A stretch of DNA of 13,013 nt from positions 1 through 13,013 of the forward strand of contig CAITSH010000464.1 of NCBI GenBank assembly GCA_903895005.1. The letters run 5' to 3'. Position 1 is the first letter of the stretch. Each line of letters starts with the position of its first letter. The notes under the pieces are model-generated. The model was not told the DNA's origin and searched no databases. It saw nothing but the letters and a program-made list of their open reading frames with translations. A program made the position numbers and the translations under genes. The DNA comes from an uncultured Pseudomonadota bacterium (GTDB lineage: Bacteria > Pseudomonadota > Gammaproteobacteria > Burkholderiales > SG8-39). Of the stretch, positions 6,347-13,013 are shown one piece after another.

Positions 6347-7888
6347 GTGGTCGATGCTGTTCAGGACAATCTTGGTTATTTTTTCGCCGGCACCGCTGCG
6401 CGCCTGCCTGCAAACACCGCCGTCGTCGATTTGTGGGACGCACAGCGTCGCGTATTCACCTATGCCGAACTGGAACGCCGCACGCAGGCGGTCGCCGCAC
6501 TGATGCAATCACTCGGCATGCAAGCCGGGGAGCGCGTCGCCATTCTTGTGGGCAATCGCTGCGAATATCTGGAAGCGTTCTTCGGAGTCATGCGCGCCGG
6601 CCTGGTTGCCGTTCCGCTGAATGTGCGCCAGGTCGAGGCGAACCTGGAGTTCATGTTGCGCGATTCCGGCGCGAGCGGGGTGATTCTGGATCCCGAGGCC
6701 TGCCCGCCGGGGCTTGCCCTGGCCGAAAGGCTGGGTTTGAGACACCGCGTGATGCTCGACCAGTCACCGCCACCCGGCTGGGTTGGCTATGCGTCGGCGC
6801 TTGACGCGGGCCTGCCGCAGGCGGTGGCGCGGCTGTCACCCGATGGCATTGCGTTTCAACCGTACACCGCCGGATCGACCGGCAAGCCCAAGGGGGCGAG
6901 GCTGACCCATAGCGGAATGCTCTGGAGCATTCGCTCAACCGAGGCGTCCTGGCCCACCGGCACCGGCGAAGTGGGACTCGTGACCGTGCCGCTGTTCCAC
7001 AAAAACGCCATGCGCGGAACGATCAAGCCCAATCTGTTTGCCGGGGCCAGCGCGGTGCTCCTGCCGCGTTACGAGCCCAAGGCGTTTCTTGCCGCGCTCT
7101 CATCCGAGAAGGCGACGTTCTGCGGCGGCGTGCCGGCGATTTTTTCGATGATTCTCCAGCACGAAGATCTCATCCGGTCGCTTGATTTCAGCGCGCTCAA
7201 ACTGTTTGTCATAGGCTCCGCGGTGGTGCCGACCGAGCTTGTACGCAACCTGGAACGTTTGTTCCCCGGCGTAAAGGTAAAGGAGAGTTACGGGCTGACC
7301 GAAGCCGGCGGGCCGCTTCGCGTGCCAACCGACGGCCGCAAAACGCCGGCGGGCAGCGCGGGCTTGATCGCAAGCGGCTACGAGGTGAAGCTGGTGGCGG
7401 CCGACGGAAGTGACACCACGCAAGAGGGAGAATTGTGGACGCGCAGTCCGTGCGTCACCGACGGCTACCAGAATCTGCCCGAACTCTCGCGCGAACGCAT
7501 CGTCGACGGCTGGCTTCGTACCGGCGACCTGTTCCGCGCCGATTCAGATGGTTTTTTCTTTTTCCGCGGCCGCGTTGACGACATGTTCAGCTGCGGCGGT
7601 GAGAACATCTATCCGCGTGAGGTGGAGAGCCTGTTACTCAACCACCAGGACGTCACTGATGCCTGCGTGGTTCCCATCCCCCATGAGGTCAAGGGCTACG
7701 TTCCCGCCGCCATGGTGGTGTTGCGGCCGGGTGCATCGGTTGGTGTAGACGCCTTGAAGGCGTCCACGCTTGCCAACGGCCCGGCGTATGCGCATCCGCG
7801 CAAAATCATGATCGTCGATGCCATCCCGATTGGTTTGGCGGGCAAGCCCGACAAGGCGCTTATTCGCGCCATGCTTGCCGGCGGATAA
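6347..7888 (+). CDS. Class I AMP-dependent acyl-CoA synthetase/ligase
   Basis: Adenylate-forming enzyme of the ANL superfamily, 513 residues, a normal length. It would activate a carboxylic acid with ATP to an acyl-AMP and then form the CoA thioester in the cytoplasm. Core motifs are in order: the phosphate loop Tyr-Thr-Ala-Gly-Ser-Thr-Gly-Lys-Pro-Lys-Gly (173-183), Tyr-Gly-Leu-Thr-Glu (315-319), Gly-Trp-Leu-Arg-Thr-Gly-Asp (388-394), the hinge Gly-Arg-Val-Asp-Asp-Met (408-413) with Gly-Gly-Glu-Asn-Ile-Tyr-Pro, and the C-terminal catalytic lysine Lys500 in Gly-Leu-Ala-Gly-Lys. All key residues appear intact. The sequence resembles the aryl- and medium-chain acyl-CoA ligase group rather than acetyl-CoA synthetase, but the substrate cannot be read off. 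It is monocistronic and converges on the MDR gene across a 58-bp gap in which I see no clear terminator. Confidence 0.9.
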   Translation: MVDAVQDNLGYFFAGTAARLPANTAVVDLWDAQRRVFTYAELERRTQAVAALMQSLGMQAGERVAILVGNRCEYLEAFFGVMRAGLVAVPLNVRQVEANLEFMLRDSGASGVILDPEACPPGLALAERLGLRHRVMLDQSPPPGWVGYASALDAGLPQAVARLSPDGIAFQPYTAGSTGKPKGARLTHSGMLWSIRSTEASWPTGTGEVGLVTVPLFHKNAMRGTIKPNLFAGASAVLLPRYEPKAFLAALSSEKATFCGGVPAIFSMILQHEDLIRSLDFSALKLFVIGSAVVPTELVRNLERLFPGVKVKESYGLTEAGGPLRVPTDGRKTPAGSAGLIASGYEVKLVAADGSDTTQEGELWTRSPCVTDGYQNLPELSRERIVDGWLRTGDLFRADSDGFFFFRGRVDDMFSCGGENIYPREVESLLLNHQDVTDACVVPIPHEVKGYVPAAMVVLRPGASVGVDALKASTLANGPAYAHPRKIMIVDAIPIGLAGKPDKALIRAMLAGG

Positions 7889-7946
7889 ACCGGCAGCGCG
7901 CCCGTTGCGAAAGCGGCTGCAGCGCGCTTGGTATTGGTGTCTTAGC

Positions 7947-8924
7947 TCAAGGCACCAGGACAATCTTGCCGAGGAAGTCTCTTGACTCGATCAGTCGCTC
8001 GGCCTCGCGCGCTTCAGACAAGGGCATGACGCGGCTTACTTCCGGCTTGCATCGTCCTTGGGCCACGTGTTCCAGCCCGGCCGCAATGTCGGCCTTAGAA
8101 TAGCCGTTTGATCCGAGCAGTTGCAGTTCGCGCACCCATAGAAGGCGCATGTCGTTTTCGGTCTGGTAGCCTGCGGTCGCACCGCAGGTCAGCAGCTTTC
8201 CGCGGGGCTTGAGGGCACGCAGTGACGGGTTCCAGGTGTCCCCACCGGTGTAGTTCACCACGACATCGACGCCTTTTTTCCCGGACAGCAACCAGGCGGC
8301 CTTGCTGAAATCCTCCTTCACATAGTCGATCGTATGGTCGGCGCCCAACTCGGCAAGGCGCCGGCATTTTTCCGCCGATCCGGCGGCGGCGATGACCTTG
8401 GCGCCGATCATCTTGCATAGTTGAAGGCAGGCAATGCCGACGCCGCCGCTGGCTCCAAGGATGAGGACCAGATCGCCGGCTTTTACCGAACCGATTTCAA
8501 AGAGCATGCGGATTGCGGTGCCGTAAGCAATCGGTACCGCGGCTGCGGTGACAAAATCAACGTGCGGGGCAAGCCTGATCAGGTTCTCGGTGGGCACGCG
8601 AACGTACTCGGCCATGCCGCCGGGGATCTCCTCGCCCATCATGCCCTCGTGCGTGACCGGATGCAGCGCAACGCGGTCGCCCGGCGCCCAACCGGTCACC
8701 CCCGGACCGATGAGTGCGATTTCGCCCGCCATGTCGCCGCCTGAAATGAAGGGCATCGGCACCGGAAACCCCGGCATGCCGCGGCGGACAAAAATATCCA
8801 GATGGTTCAGGCCGCACCCGCGAATCCGGACCACTACCTCGCCGGATCGCGGCTCGGGGTCGGGCCAGTCCCGATAGACCAGATTTTCCAGACCACCCTG
8901 GCGTTCGATGACAGCCGCTTTCAT
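7947..8924 (-). CDS. Medium-chain dehydrogenase/reductase, quinone-oxidoreductase-like, zinc-free type
   Basis: MDR superfamily oxidoreductase of 325 residues. The N-terminal GroES-like domain contains Gly-Leu-Asn-His-Leu-Asp (38-43). The Rossmann domain opens with Gly-Ala-Ser-Gly-Gly-Val-Gly (157-163). The catalytic-zinc Gly-His-Glu is replaced by Gly-Gly-Asp (62-64), and the four-cysteine structural-zinc loop is missing: residues 83-107 run directly from Asp-Arg-Val to Gly-Gly-Met-Ala-Glu-Tyr. This points to a zinc-independent NAD(P)H enzyme acting on a quinone, enone or enoyl compound, although the alcohol dehydrogenase label is common for such genes. It lies 77 bases downstream of the second Bug receptor on the same strand, so the two probably form one transcript. 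Confidence 0.88.
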   Translation of the reverse strand: MKAAVIERQGGLENLVYRDWPDPEPRSGEVVVRIRGCGLNHLDIFVRRGMPGFPVPMPFISGGDMAGEIALIGPGVTGWAPGDRVALHPVTHEGMMGEEIPGGMAEYVRVPTENLIRLAPHVDFVTAAAVPIAYGTAIRMLFEIGSVKAGDLVLILGASGGVGIACLQLCKMIGAKVIAAAGSAEKCRRLAELGADHTIDYVKEDFSKAAWLLSGKKGVDVVVNYTGGDTWNPSLRALKPRGKLLTCGATAGYQTENDMRLLWVRELQLLGSNGYSKADIAAGLEHVAQGRCKPEVSRVMPLSEAREAERLIESRDFLGKIVLVP

Positions 8925-8930
8925 GCATGA

Positions 8931-8935
8931 CCCCT
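8931..8935 (-). promoter_or_regulatory. Ribosome binding site for the MDR gene
   Basis: Read on the minus strand, AGGGG sits six bases before the ATG at 8924. It favours this start over the ATG four bases upstream, which is in another frame. Confidence 0.6.
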
Positions 8936-9001
8936 ATTCTGAAAAGACGTTAAAACAACGGTGCGGCGCGAATACCGCCGACCGATGCACCACGCGGCGC
9001 C

Positions 9002-9994
9002 CTACTCCGGCTGGATTTTTGCGGCCGTCACGATCTTCCTGAAAATCTCGCTGTCGGCCTTGATGGCATTGAGGAATTCCTCGGGGGTGCGACCGGTGGT
9101 GATGGTGAAGCCCAGGCCCTCCATCTGCGCCTTGTACTCTGGCGTGTTGACGATCTTGCGCACCTCGGTGTTGAGCCTGTCCACGATCGGGCGCGGCAGG
9201 CCGGCCGGGGCCATCACGCCAAACCACAGGTCGGGCATGTTGTAGCCGGGAATGGTTTCACGCACGGTGGGGATGTTCGGGTCCGATTGCAGGCGCTTGG
9301 CCTCGATGACACCGAGGGCGCGCAATTTGCCCGAGCGCACATGCGGCAGAACCGTGGAGGCGGTTAGGATCGCCATCGGAATCTGGCCGGCCAGAACGTC
9401 AACAAGTGCGCTGCTGCCGCCCTTGTAGGCAACATGGGTGACTTCGACGCCGGTGAGTTGCGACAAGAGCACGCCGCCGACATGCTGGTTGGAACCCACG
9501 CCTATGGTGCCGTAAAAGAGCTTGCCCGGATTCTTGCGGCCGTAGTCGATGAGTTCGCGCATCGAGTTAACGGGCAGTGAGGGATGCACCACCACCAGCG
9601 CCGAGGCATAGGCGATGTCGGTGATCGCCACCAGCTCTTTCATCGGGTCGTAGGGCACGTCCTTGGTAAAAAGGTTGATAACGTAATTGTTCATGGTGCC
9701 GGCGAGAAGCGAATATCCGTCGGGCTGCGACTTGGCGATGTTGTTGAAGCCTATGGTGCCGTTGCTGCCGGGACGGTTCTCCACCACCACCGGCTGTCCC
9801 AATACTTCGGAGAGCTTTTGCGCAAGCGGCCGTGCCAGCACGTCGACGGCGCCCCCGGGCGAAAACGGTGCAACCATGCGGATGGGCCGGTTCGGCCAGG
9901 GCTGGGCTTGTGCCTGGACCAGCACAGGCGTGCACAGCAGCAGTGCGGTAAGGCCGGCCAGCCTGAGGAATGGGGATCGGAACGTGCGGTTCAT
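9002..9994 (-). CDS. Second Bug/TctC family substrate-binding protein
   Basis: Periplasmic Bug-family receptor of 330 residues. Residues 1-28 or 1-30 form a Sec signal peptide (Arg-rich start, hydrophobic Leu stretch, Val-Gln-Ala or Ala-Gln-Ala cleavage site). The mature start Trp-Pro-Asn-Arg-Pro-Ile-Arg and the Phe-Ser-Pro-Gly-Gly-Ala-Val-Asp motif (44-51) are diagnostic. Tyr-Gly-Thr-Ile-Gly-Val-Gly and Ala-Tyr-Lys-Gly-Gly-Ser further in belong to the ligand-binding cleft. It differs widely from the receptor at 128-1126, so this is not a recent duplication and a different ligand is likely. It is the first gene of a minus-strand unit with the MDR gene. A weak AGGA lies nine bases before the ATG. 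No TctA or TctB gene is present. The promoter must lie in the AT-rich spacer shared with the divergent hydroxylase operon. Confidence 0.93.
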   Translation of the reverse strand: MNRTFRSPFLRLAGLTALLLCTPVLVQAQAQPWPNRPIRMVAPFSPGGAVDVLARPLAQKLSEVLGQPVVVENRPGSNGTIGFNNIAKSQPDGYSLLAGTMNNYVINLFTKDVPYDPMKELVAITDIAYASALVVVHPSLPVNSMRELIDYGRKNPGKLFYGTIGVGSNQHVGGVLLSQLTGVEVTHVAYKGGSSALVDVLAGQIPMAILTASTVLPHVRSGKLRALGVIEAKRLQSDPNIPTVRETIPGYNMPDLWFGVMAPAGLPRPIVDRLNTEVRKIVNTPEYKAQMEGLGFTITTGRTPEEFLNAIKADSEIFRKIVTAAKIQPE

Positions 9995-10085
9995 GCGGGG
10001 GCGTCCTGTGCAAAGGGTTTCAACGGGGTTTGAGTAGAGCGACTGCGGTGAAGCCGATTAAAATTGGTTCGTACCCTGACTTCTG

Positions 10086-10143
10086 GCAATTATTCCTAAT
10101 GATTACACTAGCAATTACCTGTAGCAATTACATCTAGCAATTA
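10086..10143. repeat. AT-rich 13-bp direct repeat in the divergent promoter spacer
   Basis: GCAATTA occurs at 10086-10092, 10111-10117, 10124-10130 and 10137-10143. The last three are exactly 13 bases apart within the unit TAGCAATTAC plus three bases. A degenerate copy (ATGATTAC, 10099-10106) fills the gap after the first. The stretch is strikingly AT-rich against GC-rich surroundings. It lies in the 229-bp spacer between the divergent second Bug receptor and the molybdenum hydroxylase operon, so it is a candidate cluster of regulator sites or an AT-rich promoter element. It could also be a simple minisatellite. The rest of the spacer shows no gene. Confidence 0.6.
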
Positions 10144-10223
10144 TTAAGCCATCGTGGCAAGTTTCAGGCTTGGGCCCCTGCCCAGCCACCCCTGTCACCC
10201 CGCCAGCTTACCCCGAACCCGCC

Positions 10224-10721
10224 ATGTCCTCGTTGCAAGCCCTGCCCGATCCCATCTCGCTCACCGTCAACGGCGTGACGCACACCGTGCACGCCGCCCC
10301 GGATACGCCCCTGCTTTACATCCTGCGCAACGACCTGCAACTCAAGGGCAGCAAGTTCGGCTGCGGTCTCGGGCAGTGCGGCGCGTGCATGGTCATCATC
10401 GACGGGCATAACGTGATGTCCTGTGACACGCCGCTGTGGGCGGCGGCCGGAAAAAAGGTCACCACCGTCGAAGGCCTTGGCGGTCCCGACACGCTGTCGG
10501 TGGTGCAGCGCGCCTTTGTGACCGAACAGGCGGTGCAATGCGGCTATTGCATCAGCGGCATGATCGTCAGCGCCACGGCCCTGCTGCAAACGAACCCCGC
10601 GCCCGATGAAACTGAAATCCGCGAGGCGCTGGCACGCAACCTGTGCCGCTGCGGCACGCATACGCGCATCATCAAGGCGGTGCAGCGCGCGGCGCGCGAA
10701 CTATCGGGGCAGCCGGCATGA
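10224..10721 (+). CDS. 2Fe-2S small subunit of a two-subunit molybdenum hydroxylase (IorA/NicA-like)
   Basis: Electron-transfer subunit of 165 residues with two [2Fe-2S] centres. The N-terminal ferredoxin-like domain carries Cys47, Cys52, Cys55 and Cys67 (Cys-Gly-Leu-Gly-Gln-Cys-Gly-Ala-Cys, then Cys). The C-terminal helical domain carries Cys106 and Cys109 (Cys-Gly-Tyr-Cys) and Cys141 and Cys143 (Cys-Arg-Cys-Gly). All eight ligands are present. It matches the alpha subunit of isoquinoline 1-oxidoreductase and the small subunit of nicotinate dehydrogenase. Its role is to pass electrons from the molybdenum site in the partner subunit to an external acceptor. The ATG at 10224 is chosen because residues after it match the family start; an upstream TTG at 10170 would add 18 Pro-rich residues. 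The gene overlaps the next by four bases (ATGA). Confidence 0.92.
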   Translation: MSSLQALPDPISLTVNGVTHTVHAAPDTPLLYILRNDLQLKGSKFGCGLGQCGACMVIIDGHNVMSCDTPLWAAAGKKVTTVEGLGGPDTLSVVQRAFVTEQAVQCGYCISGMIVSATALLQTNPAPDETEIREALARNLCRCGTHTRIIKAVQRAARELSGQPA

Positions 10722-12913
10722 ATGCGCCCGCATCACCCGCGCAACAGCGGCCGCGGCTGCCCGGCAGCCTCAACACCAACCGCCGCATCGACCAGTGGTT
10801 GCGTTTTAACGATGATCGCAGCGTCACCATATTGAGCGGCAAGGTCGAGATCGGACAGGGCGTCATCACCGCCATGGCGCAGGTGGCCGCGGAGGAACTC
10901 GATCTCTCGCTTACGCAATTGCACATGCGCCACGGCGACACCGCGCTGACCCCCGACGAGGGCCAGACCTCGGGCAGCCGCTCGGCCAACGAAGGCGGGC
11001 TGGCCCTGCGCTACGCCTGCGCCGAGGGGCGCCATTTGCTGCTTGCAGCGGCGGCTGCGCGCCTTGGCTGCACGCTGGCATCGCTGACGGTGCGCGAAGG
11101 TGTGTTCCACATCGACGGCCTTGCCAGCGCGCTGTCGTACTGGGACCTGCCGCACCGCGAACTGCTCGCACGCGAAGCCACGGCGGCCATCCCCCCAAAG
11201 GACCCGGCCACGCATACGCTCGTGGGCAAGCCGGTGCCGCGCTTTGACATTCCCGACAAGGTCAGCGGCCAGCCACGCTTCGTGCAGGACATGGAACTGC
11301 CGGGCATGCTGTTCGGACGCGTCGTTCGCCCGCCCTCGCACGACGCGCAACTGCTGTCGTTTGACGCCGATGCCGTACGCAAACTGCCCGGTGTGGTTGC
11401 CCTCATGGTGGACGGCAATTTCATCGGCGTGGTGGCGGCGCGCGAAGAACAGGCGGTAAAGGCGCGGCTTGCCGCCATTGCCGCGGCGAGCTGGCGCGAA
11501 CAGCCTATCGCAACCGACGAGTCCGGCCTGTACGATTATTTCCAGGGTCGCGCCACACGCGACCAGGTGATCTTCGACCGTACCGACGTGCCCGCCGATT
11601 TGCCTGACGGAAACGCAAACGCCGACGCCAGCACCAACACGACGCAAATCGAGGCGGAGTACAAAAAGCCCTACCTCGCCCACGCCGCCATCGGCCCCTC
11701 GTGCGCGGTGGCGCGCATTGCCCCGGACGGCGCGATCGAAGTGTGGTCGCACACCCAGGGTGTGTTCCCGCTGCGCTACGAACTGGCGCTGGTGCTGGGC
11801 ATGGCAGAGCAGGACCTCATCGTGCACCACGCCGAGGGCGCGGGCTGTTTCGGGCACAACGGCGCCGACGATGTCGCGCTGGATGCCATCCTGCTGTCGC
11901 GCGCCGCCGGTGGTGTGCCGGTGAAGGTGCAGTGGATGCGCGACGATGAATTCGCTTGGGAACCGAGCGGCTCGGCCATGCTAATGAAGTTGCGCGGCGG
12001 AATCGATGCCGCAGGCAATGTCACCGACTGGCGCTACGACGTCTGGGGCAACGGCTACCGCCACCGCCCCGCCTCGGGCAAGCCCGGCACCTTTGAGTCC
12101 TCGCTCTCGGGCTCGTGGCTGCTGGCCAAGCCGGTACCCAGGGCGCCGCAGTACGACCAGGTCATGGTCAACAACAGGGGCGGTGGCGGCGGCCTGGCGA
12201 TGAACGCCGTCGCGCCCTACGACTTCCCCAATCATCGCGCCACCTCGCACCTGGTGGCCGAGCGGCCGATACGCGTGTCATCGCTCAGGTCGCTGGGTGG
12301 CTACGGCAATATTTTCGCGGTTGAATCCTTCATGGACGAACTGGCGATCGCCGCCGGCGCCGACCCGGTGGCCTTCCGCTTGCGCCATCTCACCGATCCG
12401 CGTGCGCGCGCGGTGGTCGAACTCGCCGCGCAAAAAGCCGGCTGGAAGGCGGGCGAAAGCGACGGCGTTACCGGGCGCGGCGTCGCCTTCGCGCAGGTGA
12501 GCAACCAGTACAGCTATGTCGCGGTGGTGGCCGAGATCACCATCGATCCTGACCTGCGAGTAAAGCGCGTGGTGGCCGCGGTGGATGTCGGTCAGGCGCT
12601 CAACCCCGATGGCGTCATCAACCAGATCGAGGGCGGCATCGTGCAGGCGGTAAGCTGGACGCTGAAGGAACAGGTGCGCTTTGGCCGGCACGGCGTGACC
12701 ACCCTGGACTGGGAGCAGTACCCGATCCTGACCTTCCCCGAAGTGCCGCTGGTGGAAGTACACCTCATCGACCGGCCAGACGAAGTCCCGGTGGGCGCGG
12801 GCGAATCGGTGATGGGACAAACCGCGGCCGCCATTGCCAACGCGCTGCATCACATTGCCGGCGTGCGCATTCGCGAACTGCCGATCACGCGCGAAAGAAT
12901 CGCTTCGGCCTGA
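10718..12913 (+). CDS. Molybdopterin-binding large subunit of an isoquinoline/nicotinate-type hydroxylase (IorB/NicB-like)
   Basis: Catalytic subunit, 731 residues, partner of the preceding 2Fe-2S protein; the ATGA overlap implies translational coupling. As in isoquinoline 1-oxidoreductase beta subunits, domain order is permuted: Gly-Gln-Gly (46-48, in Lys-Val-Glu-Ile-Gly-Gln-Gly) comes first. Then follow a hammerhead-like segment (about 170-250), Gly-Ala-Gly-Cys-Phe-Gly-His-Asn-Gly (375-382 region), the Ser-Leu-Arg-Ser-Leu-Gly-Gly-Tyr-Gly-Asn loop (522-531), and the catalytic Glu696 in Gly-Ala-Gly-Glu-Ser. Family reaction: hydroxylation with water of a carbon next to nitrogen in an N-heterocycle, or of an aldehyde. 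There is no Tat signal, so a cytoplasmic location is likely. There is also no haem-binding Cys-x-x-Cys-His, unlike nicotinate dehydrogenase proteins with cytochrome domains, so the electron acceptor is unknown. The start at 10718 is preferred over an ATG 75 bases upstream inside the small-subunit gene. Confidence 0.92.
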   Translation: MNAPASPAQQRPRLPGSLNTNRRIDQWLRFNDDRSVTILSGKVEIGQGVITAMAQVAAEELDLSLTQLHMRHGDTALTPDEGQTSGSRSANEGGLALRYACAEGRHLLLAAAAARLGCTLASLTVREGVFHIDGLASALSYWDLPHRELLAREATAAIPPKDPATHTLVGKPVPRFDIPDKVSGQPRFVQDMELPGMLFGRVVRPPSHDAQLLSFDADAVRKLPGVVALMVDGNFIGVVAAREEQAVKARLAAIAAASWREQPIATDESGLYDYFQGRATRDQVIFDRTDVPADLPDGNANADASTNTTQIEAEYKKPYLAHAAIGPSCAVARIAPDGAIEVWSHTQGVFPLRYELALVLGMAEQDLIVHHAEGAGCFGHNGADDVALDAILLSRAAGGVPVKVQWMRDDEFAWEPSGSAMLMKLRGGIDAAGNVTDWRYDVWGNGYRHRPASGKPGTFESSLSGSWLLAKPVPRAPQYDQVMVNNRGGGGGLAMNAVAPYDFPNHRATSHLVAERPIRVSSLRSLGGYGNIFAVESFMDELAIAAGADPVAFRLRHLTDPRARAVVELAAQKAGWKAGESDGVTGRGVAFAQVSNQYSYVAVVAEITIDPDLRVKRVVAAVDVGQALNPDGVINQIEGGIVQAVSWTLKEQVRFGRHGVTTLDWEQYPILTFPEVPLVEVHLIDRPDEVPVGAGESVMGQTAAAIANALHHIAGVRIRELPITRERIASA

Positions 12914-12985
12914 GTGTCGCCGTGTCGCCGTGTCACCGTGTCACCGTGTCACCGTGTCACCGTGTCACCGTGTCACCCTATCACC
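12914..12985. repeat. 8-bp tandem repeat array directly after a stop codon
   Basis: Immediately after the TGA at 12911-12913 there are eight head-to-tail 8-bp units: two of GTGTCGCC (12914-12929), then six of GTGTCACC (12930-12977), then a degenerate CTATCACC (12978-12985). The unit is not a multiple of three and lies outside the upstream gene. The homogeneous units suggest slippage and possible length variation between strains. The far end overlaps the probable 3' end of a convergent gene. Confidence 0.85.
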
Positions 12986-13013
12986 TCGGCCTTGCCGCGC
13001 AGCCATTTGCGAA
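12973..13013 (-). CDS. C-terminal end of a convergent minus-strand gene (partial)
   Basis: The minus strand entering from the right edge reads Arg-Lys-Trp-Leu-Arg-Gly-Lys-Ala-Glu-Val-Ile-Gly and then TGA at 12975-12973. Codons are largely G/C-ending and the peptide looks like a natural C-terminus. Its stop and last codons lie in the final tandem-repeat units. Twelve residues do not identify a family, and the other frames cannot be ruled out over so short a stretch. Confidence 0.4.
   Translation of the reverse strand, partial: RKWLRGKAEVIG

Noticed and set aside
7889..7946. Terminator between the convergent ligase and MDR genes
   Set aside because: CAGCGCGC occurs twice (7894-7901, 7920-7927), and its self-complementary GCGCGC could pair, but the stem is only six bases with a long loop and no T-run.
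10170..10223. Longer start (TTG) for the 2Fe-2S subunit
   Set aside because: It would add 18 Pro/Ala-rich residues before the family's normal N-terminus, with no ribosome binding site; the ATG at 10224 is preferred.
10643..10717. Upstream ATG extending the IorB-like subunit by 25 residues
   Set aside because: The extension lies out of frame inside the conserved C-terminus of the small-subunit gene. The ATGA overlap at 10718 is the typical arrangement.
10733..11857. 374-residue minus-strand open frame opposite the IorB-like gene
   Set aside because: Composition is rich in Arg, His and Ala with no recognisable domain. It is a shadow of the GC-rich codon pattern of the real gene.
12914..12985. 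CRISPR array
   Set aside because: Units are 8 bp, directly adjacent and without spacers, so this is a simple tandem repeat.

Overview
The window is GC-rich chromosomal DNA with strong G/C preference at third codon positions. It carries two periplasmic receptors of the tripartite-tricarboxylate (Bug/TctC) family, which are greatly expanded in Betaproteobacteria. Together with molybdenum hydroxylases, an acyl-CoA ligase and an MmgE/PrpD protein, this suggests an aerobic, metabolically versatile betaproteobacterium of the Burkholderiales type. No rRNA, tRNA, transposase, integrase, phage gene or CRISPR array is visible, and no transcriptional regulator is encoded.

Layout, left to right. A few codons of an upstream gene end at 23, followed by a 13-bp inverted repeat. 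A plus-strand group follows: a Bug receptor (128-1126), a block of stacked hairpins (1201-1374), an MmgE/PrpD family protein (1415-2788) and, two bases later, a short-chain dehydrogenase/reductase (2791-3552) that lacks the usual catalytic residues. A hairpin with a T-run separates it from a convergent minus-strand gene for a molybdopterin-binding large subunit (3670-6030). That gene stands alone, without FAD or iron-sulfur partners. After a 316-bp divergent spacer comes an acyl-CoA ligase (6347-7888, plus). It converges on a minus-strand pair: a second Bug receptor (9002-9994) followed by a medium-chain dehydrogenase/reductase (7947-8924). Upstream of that pair is an AT-rich spacer with a 13-bp direct repeat. 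It leads into a plus-strand operon for a two-subunit, isoquinoline/nicotinate-type molybdenum hydroxylase (10224-10721 and 10718-12913). An 8-bp tandem array starts right after that operon, and the last codons of a probable convergent gene overlap its far end.

Taken together this reads as a catabolic or accessory-metabolism region. Bug proteins bind small organic acids in the periplasm. Molybdenum hydroxylases insert an oxygen from water into an aromatic, N-heterocyclic or aldehyde carbon. The ligase makes a CoA thioester, and the MmgE/PrpD, SDR and MDR proteins could carry out dehydration/decarboxylation and redox steps. The substrate cannot be read from the sequence, and the changing gene orientations mean at least four transcription units, so joint action in one pathway is inference. 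I see no clearly new system. The most unusual items are the SDR with only lysine left of its catalytic tetrad, the 13-bp iterated spacer, the 8-bp array between convergent stops and the orphan molybdopterin subunit.
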